Shown piece after piece: positions 16,758 through 24,009 of a DNA stretch of 64,000 nt (the first letter of the stretch is position 1; the number at the start of each line of letters is the position of its first letter). The notes under the pieces are model-generated. The model worked only from the letters and a program-made list of their open reading frames with translations. It ran no database searches and had not been told where the DNA came from. This DNA comes from Streptomyces sp. NBC_00513 (lineage in GTDB: Bacteria; Actinomycetota; Actinomycetes; Streptomycetales; Streptomycetaceae). Where the stretch lies: assembly GCF_041431415.1 (NCBI RefSeq), contig NZ_CP107845.1, positions 620,001 through 684,000 on the forward strand, given 5' to 3'. Made by a program: the position numbers and the translations under genes.

Positions 16758-17426
16758 TTACGCGGCCGCCCTCGTCGTGGCCGAGAGCGGGCCCCCGGTC
16801 ATCCAGATGCGTGACATCTCGTCCGCCACGACCGGGGAGCCGGCAGCCTCGCAGAGCATTTCCGAAAGCACGAGGATCCCGTGCGCGGTGCGCCTCGGCT
16901 CCCTGTTCCGGTGCAGCCAGACGACCGCGTTGTTCATGGGGCGTCGCCCCAGGGTGAGGCCCGTCCGCCTCACGTCCGCCGCCCTCTCCAGGGCGGAACA
17001 CCCTCCGCCGAACGGCAGGGCCTCCGCTCGGCGGATTCCAGGTGGCGCGACCGAGTCCCGCACATGACGGAAATAGCCTTCGGGCGGAGCCTGACCGTTC
17101 TCGTAGGTGTTACGGAATCCGACGATGCGAAGGCCCGCATTCTGCGCCCTGAGCTCGATGTAGAGCTCGATGAACAATCCCCTCAGCTGAATGCGTACGG
17201 GGAGGTACTGCATCCTCCCTTCACCGTGACCCGCCCGTCTGGTAAAGCCCTGCGCCTTCGCCGCTCTCGATCGTATGGTCAAAGCGAGGAGGCGGTACGC
17301 GTCCACCGACGCGCTCTCCACGGAGAACGACACGGGTTTCAACATGGCAGCACACATCAGGTTGCGGATCCGGAACTCGGACTGCCCAGAGGGAAGTCGA
17401 CCGCGATCGGTTCGATCCTGCTGCAC
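16758..17426 (-). CDS. Ribosome-inactivating-protein (RIP) homologue, active site degenerate
   Basis: Up to 222 residues. The pattern follows bacterial RIPs: an early Tyr/Arg helix (VDAYRLLALTIRSR), LFIELYIELRAQNAGLRIVGFRN, LPFGGGCSALERAADVRRTGLTLGRRPMNNAV and the late helix ILVLSEMLCEAA. The normal active-site set of two tyrosines, Glu and Arg appears reduced to the Glu (E193): by alignment from memory the tyrosines are R100 and C143, and EAARF reads EAAGS. The start is unsure (GTG 17426, or ATG 17357/17345 nearer the fold). No signal peptide. N-glycosidase activity on rRNA is therefore doubtful. Family call moderate. Confidence 0.6.
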   Translation of the reverse strand: MQQDRTDRGRLPSGQSEFRIRNLMCAAMLKPVSFSVESASVDAYRLLALTIRSRAAKAQGFTRRAGHGEGRMQYLPVRIQLRGLFIELYIELRAQNAGLRIVGFRNTYENGQAPPEGYFRHVRDSVAPPGIRRAEALPFGGGCSALERAADVRRTGLTLGRRPMNNAVVWLHRNREPRRTAHGILVLSEMLCEAAGSPVVADEMSRIWMTGGPLSATTRAAA

Positions 17427-17733
17427 TCACGCACGACACATCCACCGCCTTCGATGTAATCCCGATCTTCGACGGGTTGAATCATCCGCGTCGCCGGGCC
17501 TGGTTCGGTCCGGTCCTTTGTAGTCGTCAGAGCAACAGCGGTGCCAATACTTGGCCTCTGATGCCAAAAACTCATCGCGTGATCCCGTGTCGCCGAAGGC
17601 AGGGACGAGCCGGCCGCTCGCGGTTCCTCACGGGCCGGCCGCGTCCTGCTCGCCGGAGACCGGGGCCGGCGTCCGCGCGGCCGGGCTCGAAGACCGGAGC
17701 CGGCCACTTGCCCTGCGCACCCCACCCGCAAAG
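17427..17733. other. ~300-base divergent spacer
   Basis: Between the RIP-like gene and the leaderless NUDIX gene. No gene recognised. It is locally lower in GC around 17540-17580. It presumably holds the RIP-like gene's promoter. Confidence 0.4.
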
Positions 17734-17745
17734 TATGATCGAGCA
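17734..17745 (+). promoter_or_regulatory. -10 box of leaderless NUDIX gene
   Basis: TATGAT at 17734-17739, then exactly 6 bases, then the ATG at 17746. It is the best match to TATAAT in the window and no Shine-Dalgarno is present. Confidence 0.7.
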
Positions 17746-18282
17746 ATGTCTGACACGACCGAGACCACGCCCGGCTGGCTGACCGCGGACGAACTGGAGA
17801 CGGCTCGCGCCCGCATGCCGATCCTCTACGTGGACGCGGTGCCCGTGCGCGTGGACGACAGCGGCGAAGTCACCAGCATCGGACTGCTGCTGCGCATCGG
17901 TCCGGACGGAACGGTCAGCCGGACCCTGGTGTCCGGTCGCGTCCTGCACCACGAGCGGGTCCGTGACGCGTTGCTGCGTCATCTGGAGAAGGACCTCGGC
18001 CCGGTGGCCCTGCCTCGGGTTCCCGCCTCGCCCCAGCCCTTCACCGTCGCCGAGTACTTCCCCACGGCCGGTGTCACCTCCTACCACGACCCGCGCCAGC
18101 ACGCGGTCTCCCTCGCCTACATCGTGCCGGTGGCCGGCGACTGCCGGCCCCGGCAGGACGCGCTGGACCTGGTCTGGTTCAGCCCGCAGGAGGCTGCTTC
18201 GCAGGCCGTGCAGAGCGAAATGCCGGGCGGGCACGAGGTGTTGCTGAAGCAGGCACTCGCACACGTCGGCCTGGTCTACTGA
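17746..18282 (+). CDS. NUDIX-like protein (DUF4916)
   Basis: 178 residues related to the DUF4916 branch of NUDIX hydrolases: MPILYVDAVPVRV, GLLLRIGPDGT, a degenerate Nudix region around RVLHHERVRDALLRHLEKDLG, YHDPRQHAVSLAYIVPV and LVWFSPQEA. The canonical GX5EX7REUXEEXGU box is not intact, so pyrophosphohydrolase activity on a nucleotide substrate is uncertain. It is soluble. The start is fixed by the leaderless promoter. A GC hairpin follows at 18310. Confidence 0.85.
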   Translation: MSDTTETTPGWLTADELETARARMPILYVDAVPVRVDDSGEVTSIGLLLRIGPDGTVSRTLVSGRVLHHERVRDALLRHLEKDLGPVALPRVPASPQPFTVAEYFPTAGVTSYHDPRQHAVSLAYIVPVAGDCRPRQDALDLVWFSPQEAASQAVQSEMPGGHEVLLKQALAHVGLVY

Positions 18283-18309
18283 CGGATCCGTCTGCACACA
18301 GTGCCGCCG

Positions 18310-18335
18310 CGCGCCCCCGGCCCACCGGGGGCGCG
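18310..18335. terminator. 11-bp GC hairpin after the NUDIX gene
   Basis: CGCGCCCCCGG and CCGGGGGCGCG with loop CCCA, 28 bases after the stop codon. Confidence 0.75.
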
Positions 18336-18336
18336 G

Positions 18337-18813
18337 CAAGACTCCTGGTTCTGCCCGTTCCGGGGCGACCGGCTGGAGGTCGTCGACGAGGGGCTCCGGG
18401 CTCTGCGGGTCACCGCGATGTCGCTCGCGGAGTTCGGGCGGTGGCGCGGGCTTCCCGCCGTCGTCCCGTCGGACGACCGTCCGCGCTGAGGCGAGTGGAC
18501 TCACGAACAGTGCCTGGAGGCCTTGGCACGGTTCGAGGAGATCCGGCGGGAGGGCCATGCCCCTCCCCTGGACCCCTCCGTCCTCGGCGCCATCGAGGAA
18601 GTCGTCGGCTGGATGCGCGGGGCACGGACGGCCCTGCTGCGCCCCGCGCAGGCACGCCCCGGCTCCGGGATCGTGGGCTTCGTCTCCTGGGGGGCGGGCC
18701 TGGAGGGCGGGCCGGGATCGGTGCGCCGGGCTTGCCCCGGGGCGCCGACATGCCTTCGAGCTGCGGAAATGTGGACCCGGTCGCCGACAAGATGCCGAGT
18801 CGTCGGTGTGTGA
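18337..18813 (+). pseudogene. Possible remnant with in-frame TGA
   Basis: One frame reads RLEVVDEGLRALRVTAMSLAEFGRWR, reaches TGA at 18487-18489, then continues as GEWTHEQCLEALARFEEIRR and DPSVLGAIEEVVGWMRG. Both halves have natural composition and amphipathic helices, while the other frames are Arg/Pro-rich shadows. The 5' end merges into the hairpin after the NUDIX gene, so a true start is missing. A single TGG-to-TGA change would explain the break. No family is recognised. It could also be chance coding bias in GC-rich DNA. Confidence 0.3.
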
Positions 18814-19055
18814 CTAGCCTTTGTTGATGAGAGCCGCAACTGCGGGGAGCATTCTCGACCCCCAGTGATGCGCCACAGCGCGAGGCTTGATCGAGCGCCC
18901 CAGTCCAAAAGATCCGCGACCCGACGAGGACGCGTTGACAGTGGGGACGCCATCGCATTGGTGTGGTCATCTGCGCGAGCCGCGCGCATCCCCCGCGCGC
19001 GACGGCATCGGCTCCCGTGTCGCCGTGAGTGGCACACAAGAGAAGGGGAACAACC
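18814..19055. other. Intergenic, promoter of small secreted gene
   Basis: No gene seen. It ends in AAGGGG, the ribosome site of the next gene. Confidence 0.4.
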
Positions 19056-19295
19056 ATGCAAGGACTGAGAGTGAAGCGGCTCTTCGCCATTTCGGCCGCC
19101 GGTGTTCTGATGGCCGGGGGCGCCGCCCTCGGTGCAGCCGGCACGGCCTCGGCGGCAGCCCCCACCCACTCCGTCAGCTCTGTGAGCCACGGTGGCGGCT
19201 GGGATGACGACGACGACCACGGCTACAACCACGGCTGGTACGACGACGATGACGACTGGGGTGGTTGGGGCGGAGGTTACGGCGACGACTGCTGA
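19056..19295 (+). CDS. Small secreted Asp/Gly/Trp-rich protein
   Basis: 79 residues. A signal peptide (VKRLFAISAAGVLMAGG then ASAAA) is followed by a mature part of ~43 residues dominated by Asp runs separated by Gly, Trp, Tyr and His (WDDDDDHGYNHGW, then YDDDDDWGG) and ending in Cys. AAGGGG precedes the ATG at 19056. The acidic blocks with His could bind divalent metal or basic wall polymer. It has no recognised family and is likely disordered. It is monocistronic, followed by a hairpin. Confidence 0.8.
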   Translation: MQGLRVKRLFAISAAGVLMAGGAALGAAGTASAAAPTHSVSSVSHGGGWDDDDDHGYNHGWYDDDDDWGGWGGGYGDDC

Positions 19296-19384
19296 ACAGG
19301 CATGACGGACCCGGTCCGCCGGTTCGAGGAGCCACGCTCTCCGGCATCGGTCGGCCTGGTCCATCAGCCCCAGCGCACAGGGTT

Positions 19385-19417
19385 CCCGCACCGGCCCGTC
19401 GACTGAGCCGGTGCGGG
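19385..19417. terminator. Hairpin between convergent small genes
   Basis: Perfect 11-bp arms 19385-19395 and 19407-19417, loop 11. It lies between the Asp-rich (plus) and NxGIG-repeat (minus) genes. Confidence 0.6.
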
Positions 19418-19533
19418 AGCCTTCGGCCGCCGACCCGCAGCGCGTGGAGGTCGGCGCGGCGCCCCCGTACCCCGGTCCGTCCGTCCGAGACGGCGACCCG
19501 AGGCACCGGGGGCACAGGTGGTCCGGGTCGGTC

Positions 19534-19806
19534 CTAGTTGCCGATGCCGGCGCTGCCGATACCCGTGTTGCCGATGCCCGCGCTGCCGATGCCCGAGTTG
19601 TCGATACCGGCGTTGCCGATGCCCGAGTTGACAATGCCGGCGTTGCCGATGCCCCAGTTGCCGATACCGGCGTTGCCCACACCCGAGTTGCCGATGCCCG
19701 CGTTGCCGACACCTCCGTCGGCGGCGGCCACGGCGGCTCCGCCGAGGGTCAGGACCGCAGCGGTACCCGCGACAGCCGCCATGCGAAGAAGACGTGCACG
19801 CATCAT
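19534..19806 (-). CDS. Secreted NxGIG pentapeptide-repeat protein
   Basis: 90 residues. A signal peptide (RMAAVAGTAAVLTLGG, then AVAAAD) is followed by a mature part consisting entirely of about eleven five-residue repeats of the form GNxGI/GNSGV. This resembles the Asn-Gly pentapeptide stretches of mycobacterial PPE-MPTR proteins, but as a free-standing exported peptide. AGGAGGT lies before the ATGs at 19806 and 19803. No membrane anchor or sortase signal is present. A beta-solenoid or an extended surface polymer is possible. Function is unknown. Confidence 0.82.
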   Translation of the reverse strand: MMRARLLRMAAVAGTAAVLTLGGAAVAAADGGVGNAGIGNSGVGNAGIGNWGIGNAGIVNSGIGNAGIDNSGIGSAGIGNTGIGSAGIGN

Positions 19807-19997
19807 CACATACCTCCTGTTTTCTACTGATTCCTCCATATCTCTAGCACGCTGATCTCACGAACACCCGGCGCGACCTCGCGCACGCACCCGTGTGGCG
19901 CACGCCGGGCAGGCGGGGCCCTCCGCCCGGTAGGCGTGCCGGCACCACCGCCGCCCGGTGCTTTCGCGCGCCGGTGCTTTCACGGGTACGGGACCGC

Positions 19998-21137
19998 TCA
20001 GCTCGTGGCGGCTGTCTCGACGGTGATCTCGGCACAGCGGGTGACGACCGCGGCGAGATCGCCTCCGGCGCGCAGGAGCTCGCGCTGCACACGGGCGCCG
20101 TTGCCTTCCCGGAGCAGGACTTCGAGGCCCTCGCTGACCAGTGCGTCGTCCCCGTGGTCGAGGAGCGCCTCCCGCACGTGCCGGTAGAGGGCGTCGACCG
20201 CCTCCTCGGGCGAGGTCTGCCGCATCGTCTCGGGATGCAGCAGGAAACCTTCCAGACCCGAGCGCCCCGCCTGCCAGGCCGCCAGCCGCAGCAGGCTCGT
20301 ACTGACCGGGGCGGGCGGTTCCCCGGCGCGCCAGGACCGGGCGGCCGTCTCGACGAGGCCTCGTACGAGAGCGGCCAGCAGGACCGGGGTCGACCCGTCG
20401 AGGCAGACGTCCGCGGCCCTCACCTCGACGGTGGGATACGCCGCCGACAGCCGGGCGTCGAACCAGATCATCCCCTCGTCGTGGAGCACACCGCTGTCGA
20501 CCATGGCCCGGACCTGGCGTCGGTAGCCGTCGGCGGACCCGAAGAGGTCCACGGGACCGGCGGACGGCAGCCGGTTCCACACCCGGCTCCGATAGCTCCC
20601 GTACCCGGTGTCCTGGCCCTGCCAGAAGGGCGAGTTCGCACTGAGCGCGGTCAGGACGGCGAGCCAGGGCCGCATCCGGTCGAGCACCGCTACGCCCTCT
20701 TCGTCCGACTCCACCGACACGTGGATGTGGCAGCCGCAGGTCAGCTGCTCCTGCGCCGTCAGCCCGAACTGCTCGGCCACCCACTGGTAGCGGCGGCCGG
20801 TGTTCAAGGAGGGCTCCACCGGCAGCGGCGAGGTGCCCAGGGCGGCCACGACCGCGCCGACGCCTTCCGCGTGCCGCGCCGCCTCCCTGCGCCACCGACC
20901 GATCTCGCGCGCCAGGTCGCCCATGTCCGTGACCGGCTTGGTGGCGAACTCGACCTGCTCCTTGGCGAGCTCCCTCTCGAAGGTGTGGCCCCGCTCCCAG
21001 TCGTCCTTCGGACGCTGCCCGGCGGACCGGTCCGCCGCCTCCAGGACGTGCCCCGACAGGGCCAGCGGAACACCGCTGGTGGCGTCCACCAGGAGCAGTT
21101 CCTCTTCCACGCCCACACTTCGCATGCCTTCACCCAT
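19998..21137 (-). CDS. YbdK-type carboxylate-amine ligase (glutamate-cysteine ligase family)
   Basis: About 379 residues, the normal size for YbdK/GCS2-type enzymes: VGVEEELLLVDATSG at the N-terminus, FEREL and EQVEFATKP, CGCHIHVSVES, NSPFWQGQDTGYGSYRSRVW, and IWFDARLSAAYPTVEVRAADVC. These supply ATP, Mg and amino-acid binding. The activity of this subfamily is a weak ATP-dependent carboxylate-amine ligation; mycothiol-using actinomycetes do not make glutathione, so the product is unknown. The start is the ATG at 21137 or 21125. Confidence 0.93.
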   Translation of the reverse strand: MGEGMRSVGVEEELLLVDATSGVPLALSGHVLEAADRSAGQRPKDDWERGHTFERELAKEQVEFATKPVTDMGDLAREIGRWRREAARHAEGVGAVVAALGTSPLPVEPSLNTGRRYQWVAEQFGLTAQEQLTCGCHIHVSVESDEEGVAVLDRMRPWLAVLTALSANSPFWQGQDTGYGSYRSRVWNRLPSAGPVDLFGSADGYRRQVRAMVDSGVLHDEGMIWFDARLSAAYPTVEVRAADVCLDGSTPVLLAALVRGLVETAARSWRAGEPPAPVSTSLLRLAAWQAGRSGLEGFLLHPETMRQTSPEEAVDALYRHVREALLDHGDDALVSEGLEVLLREGNGARVQRELLRAGGDLAAVVTRCAEITVETAATS

Positions 21138-21552
21138 CACATCGCCGATCAGATGCGCCCCGTCTTCCCCAGACCGCCCCCGGCCATGCGGGCCGCCCCG
21201 AACGGTGCTGCGGGGCCCGCCGGGCCCACAGGGGAAGAGGGCCGAGAACCGGCCGAGCAGGGGCGTCCGAGCCGACCCTGGTCCCGGACACGAAAGCACC
21301 GCGACCCGGTGTTGTCTCGCCGGCGCGCGGCGCGGGACGGACACCCACCCGGATGTCCCGTCCGCCGCTCACGACGTTCACCGTCATGGAGCAGTTTGTG
21401 CGTACTCCAACAAACCCAGACCCGGGCACCCGGACAAACCCGGGCACCCGGACGCCGAGCCCCTCGACACCGCGGTCGTGGCCTGGAGGGGCCGCGGACC
21501 CCGCGCCCGGGCTCGGCACGGCCCTGGCGGGGGCCGGGTCGGAACGTCGCCG
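21138..21552. other. ~415-base divergent spacer
   Basis: No gene supported. It contains two near-identical copies of CCCGGGCACCCGGAC (around 21420-21453). The right end carries the leaderless promoter of the acetyltransferase gene. Confidence 0.45.
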
Positions 21553-21564
21553 TAGGCTGGGCGG
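21553..21564 (+). promoter_or_regulatory. -10 box of leaderless GNAT gene
   Basis: TAGGCT at 21553-21558, then 6 bases, then GTG at 21565. Confidence 0.6.
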
Positions 21565-22362
21565 GTGACCTTGCGCAGTCTTCACGACCGAGCCGCCCTG
21601 GCCGACCGCTTCCGGCGCGACCCGGCGATGCACCTGATGGAACTCGGCGACCTGGACGACCTGTTGTGGCCGCACACCAGTTGGTACACGGTGTCGCGGG
21701 ACGGCCCGGTCGCCTTGGTGTACTCGGTCGGCTCCATCCCGACCGTGCTCGCCTTCGCCCGCCCCGAGGAGGGCGCCCGGCTGGAGGAACTCGCCGGGGC
21801 GCTGGCGCCGATCCTCCCCCGGCGCTTCTTCGGTCACCTCACGGGAGCCGCGGGCAAGGTGCTGGAAGCGGCGTACGAGGCAAGGCCCCACGGCACCCTG
21901 CTGCGCATGGCGCTCGCGGACCCCGACCGTGCCGCTCGACACCCGGCCGGTCCGTGGCGGCCCGCCCCGCTGGACCGGAGCGACCTGCCGGAGCTGCTCG
22001 CGCTGTTCGAGCAGGCCTACCCGGGCAACTGGTTCGACCACCGGATGCTCGACACCGGGCAGTACCTGGGAGCCCGGCAGGACGGGCGGCTGGTGGCGGT
22101 CGCGGGCGTGCACGTCCACTCGGCCACCTACCGGGTCGCGGCGATCGGGAACGTCACCACGCATCCCGAGGTGCGCGGGCAGGGCGCGGGCGGGGCGTGC
22201 GTCGCCGCGCTGTGTCGGCGGCTGGGGCAGAGTGTGGACCACATCGGGCTCAACGTCCGCGCGGACAACGCCACGGCTGTCGGGCTCTACCGCAGGCTCG
22301 GCTTCACCGAGGTCACCGAGTTCGCCGAGGCCACCTTCACCGCGCGGGCGGCGACCGACTGA
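21565..22362 (+). CDS. GNAT-family N-acetyltransferase
   Basis: 265 residues: an N-terminal half of degenerate GNAT fold and a C-terminal catalytic half with the acetyl-CoA loop VTTHPEVRGQGAGGACVAAL and LNVRADNATAVGLYRRLGF. This two-lobed layout is common in actinobacterial acetyltransferases related to mycothiol synthase or FR47. The substrate is unknown. The start is set by the leaderless GTG at 21565. Confidence 0.9.
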   Translation: MTLRSLHDRAALADRFRRDPAMHLMELGDLDDLLWPHTSWYTVSRDGPVALVYSVGSIPTVLAFARPEEGARLEELAGALAPILPRRFFGHLTGAAGKVLEAAYEARPHGTLLRMALADPDRAARHPAGPWRPAPLDRSDLPELLALFEQAYPGNWFDHRMLDTGQYLGARQDGRLVAVAGVHVHSATYRVAAIGNVTTHPEVRGQGAGGACVAALCRRLGQSVDHIGLNVRADNATAVGLYRRLGFTEVTEFAEATFTARAATD

Positions 22363-22422
22363 CACGAGCGGGGCCCTGGAATATCGCGTGCCGTGCCGTC
22401 GGCGAGAGAGCAGACTCGCTCC

Positions 22423-23043
22423 ATGGCGGACATACAGGCATTCCGGAACGCGGTCGATGACTGGGCGAGCGGCGGCCCGGGCGGGCCGGCCGGCGAACTG
22501 GCGATGCTGCTGGGGCTACGGACCGCGGTGCTCCTGGAAGGCCCGAGCGACCTCGCGGCCGTGGAGGCGCTGACCGTACGACGTGGCCGCGACCTTGCCG
22601 CCGAGGGGGTGTGCGTCGTGTCGATGGGCGGGGCGATGAGCGTCGGCCGCTACGCCGGCCTCCTCGGACCACCCGGCCTCGGCCTGCGCCTGACGGGATT
22701 GTGCGACGAGCGCGAACGGCCCTTCTACGAGCGCGGCTTGGAACGCGCGGGGGCGCCGTGCCGGGACGTCTTCGCGTGCGTGGCGGACCTTGAGGAGGAG
22801 CTCATCCGCGCGCTGGGCGCGGCCAGGGTCGAGGAGATCGTACGGGCCGAGGACGACGACCTCCGTGCCTGGCAGACCTTCCTGCGCCAGCCCGCCCAAC
22901 ACGATCGACCTCGGCACCGGCAGTTGCGGCGCTTCCTCGGCACGAGGAAGGGCCGCAAGATCCGATACGGTCGCCTCCTCGCGGAAGCCCTCGACCCCGG
23001 GCAGGTGCCGGCCCCGCTCGACGACCTGCTGAAGAGCCTGTGA
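22423..23043 (+). CDS. TOPRIM-domain protein (OLD-nuclease-like)
   Basis: About 206 residues. VLLEGPSDLAAVEAL (E39), CVVSMGGAMSVGRY and LTGLCDERERPFYERGL (D95, E97) form a TOPRIM fold like the C-terminal nuclease half of OLD-family ATP-dependent endonucleases, here without the ABC-ATPase half. Metal-dependent phosphoryl transfer is expected but unproven. The ATG at 22423 has CAGACT six bases upstream, a weak leaderless-type box; a GTG at 22393 is the alternative. No defence gene is adjacent. Confidence 0.8.
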   Translation: MADIQAFRNAVDDWASGGPGGPAGELAMLLGLRTAVLLEGPSDLAAVEALTVRRGRDLAAEGVCVVSMGGAMSVGRYAGLLGPPGLGLRLTGLCDERERPFYERGLERAGAPCRDVFACVADLEEELIRALGAARVEEIVRAEDDDLRAWQTFLRQPAQHDRPRHRQLRRFLGTRKGRKIRYGRLLAEALDPGQVPAPLDDLLKSL

Positions 23044-23263
23044 CCGACGCACGTCGGCCGGGTTGCCGAACCCCAGCGGATGCGCGTCCCAGGGGGCTGC
23101 TCTAGCGTCGAAAGGGGAGGGAAGGCCCTGCCGGGCCGGTCCGGTGCGGGAGCCCGGGCCCGGTGGCCACACATCGGCCGCATGCGCTCGGCACCGATCC
23201 CAAGCGGATCCGGGGCATCCATGTCCCGGGCCGCGCGATCATCCCGGAGAGCAGGTGCGTTCC

Positions 23264-23536
23264 ATGCGCGCGTCGACCCGATTCGCAGGTGTCCTCGCCG
23301 GCCTGACCCTCGCGCTCGGCGGAGCGGGCTTCATCGCCCCCGCCGCCCACGCGGACGTCACGGCCTGCATCAACCAGGTCGAGCGGGAGCTCCAGGGCGG
23401 CGAAGCCCCGGACTCGATCCGGATGGCGTGTTACGTCGGCTTGACCGGCGACCACGCACAGTGCGTCTCCGGCCTGACCGCGGGCGGCGTGACCAACGGG
23501 ACCGCGGTCTCGGCCTGCCGGGTGGCCCCCAACTAG
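23264..23536 (+). CDS. Small secreted four-cysteine protein
   Basis: 90 residues. The signal peptide (FAGVLAGLTLALGGAGF, then APAAHAD) is cleaved near residue 31. The mature ~60 residues have four cysteines (ACI, ACY, QCV, ACR) spaced for two disulfides in a compact helical fold. AGGTG lies 6 bases before the ATG at 23264. No family is named with confidence; similar small exported proteins are frequent in Streptomyces. Confidence 0.8.
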   Translation: MRASTRFAGVLAGLTLALGGAGFIAPAAHADVTACINQVERELQGGEAPDSIRMACYVGLTGDHAQCVSGLTAGGVTNGTAVSACRVAPN

Positions 23537-23569
23537 GGCTCCGCGACTCCCCGTACGAAACGGCCGGTT

Positions 23570-23601
23570 CGGCCCCGCACACGAGGGTGTGTGCGGGGCC
23601 G
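23570..23601. terminator. 13-bp hairpin between convergent genes
   Basis: Arms 23570-23582 and 23589-23601, loop 6. It ends the small secreted gene and the three-gene minus-strand operon. Confidence 0.8.
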
Positions 23602-23646
23602 CTCGCTGTCTTCGGGGAGGCCGCTCGGGAGGGCGAATGGAGCCGG

Positions 23647-24009
23647 TCAGTCGTGCAACTGCTGCTGCCAGTCCTGCGGGACCCGTCCGGCCGGGCCCGG
23701 CGCCGGCTGATCCGCGGGGTGCTCGCCGGGTGGCGTCAGCTCGGGCCCGGACTCGTACAGCGCGTTCTTGGCGTAATCCCAGAACCACTCCTCGCCCGGC
23801 TCGAAGCTCTGCACCACGGGGTGACCGGTGGACTTCCAGTGGGCGGTGGCGTGCTGGGCCGGCGAGGAGTCGCAGCAGCCGATGTGGCCGCACTGGGCGC
23901 AGCGCCGTAGGTGGACCCACCAGCCGCCCGCCGCGTCGCAGTCGACACAGCCGGTGCCGGAAGGCGCGGCGCTCGGGTCGATTCCGTCGATTCCGCCTGT
24001 TCCTGTCAT
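23647..24009 (-). CDS. UBP-type zinc-finger protein
   Basis: 120 residues. C21xxC24, C37xxC40, C45-C46 and several His (AQHATAHWKSTGHPV) give the ZnF-UBP pattern, with EEWFWDYAKNALYE downstream. In eukaryotes this finger binds the free C-terminus of ubiquitin; bacterial versions lack that partner, and their ligand is unknown. The start codon overlaps the stop of the upstream kinase gene (ATGA), so it is the third gene of a coupled operon with redox and cyclic-nucleotide-sensing proteins. Confidence 0.92.
   Translation of the reverse strand: MTGTGGIDGIDPSAAPSGTGCVDCDAAGGWWVHLRRCAQCGHIGCCDSSPAQHATAHWKSTGHPVVQSFEPGEEWFWDYAKNALYESGPELTPPGEHPADQPAPGPAGRVPQDWQQQLHD

Noticed and set aside
21353..21568. 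71-codon frame in the spacer before the GNAT gene
   Set aside because: Runs over direct repeats and the leaderless promoter; Pro/Thr/Arg composition is not protein-like.
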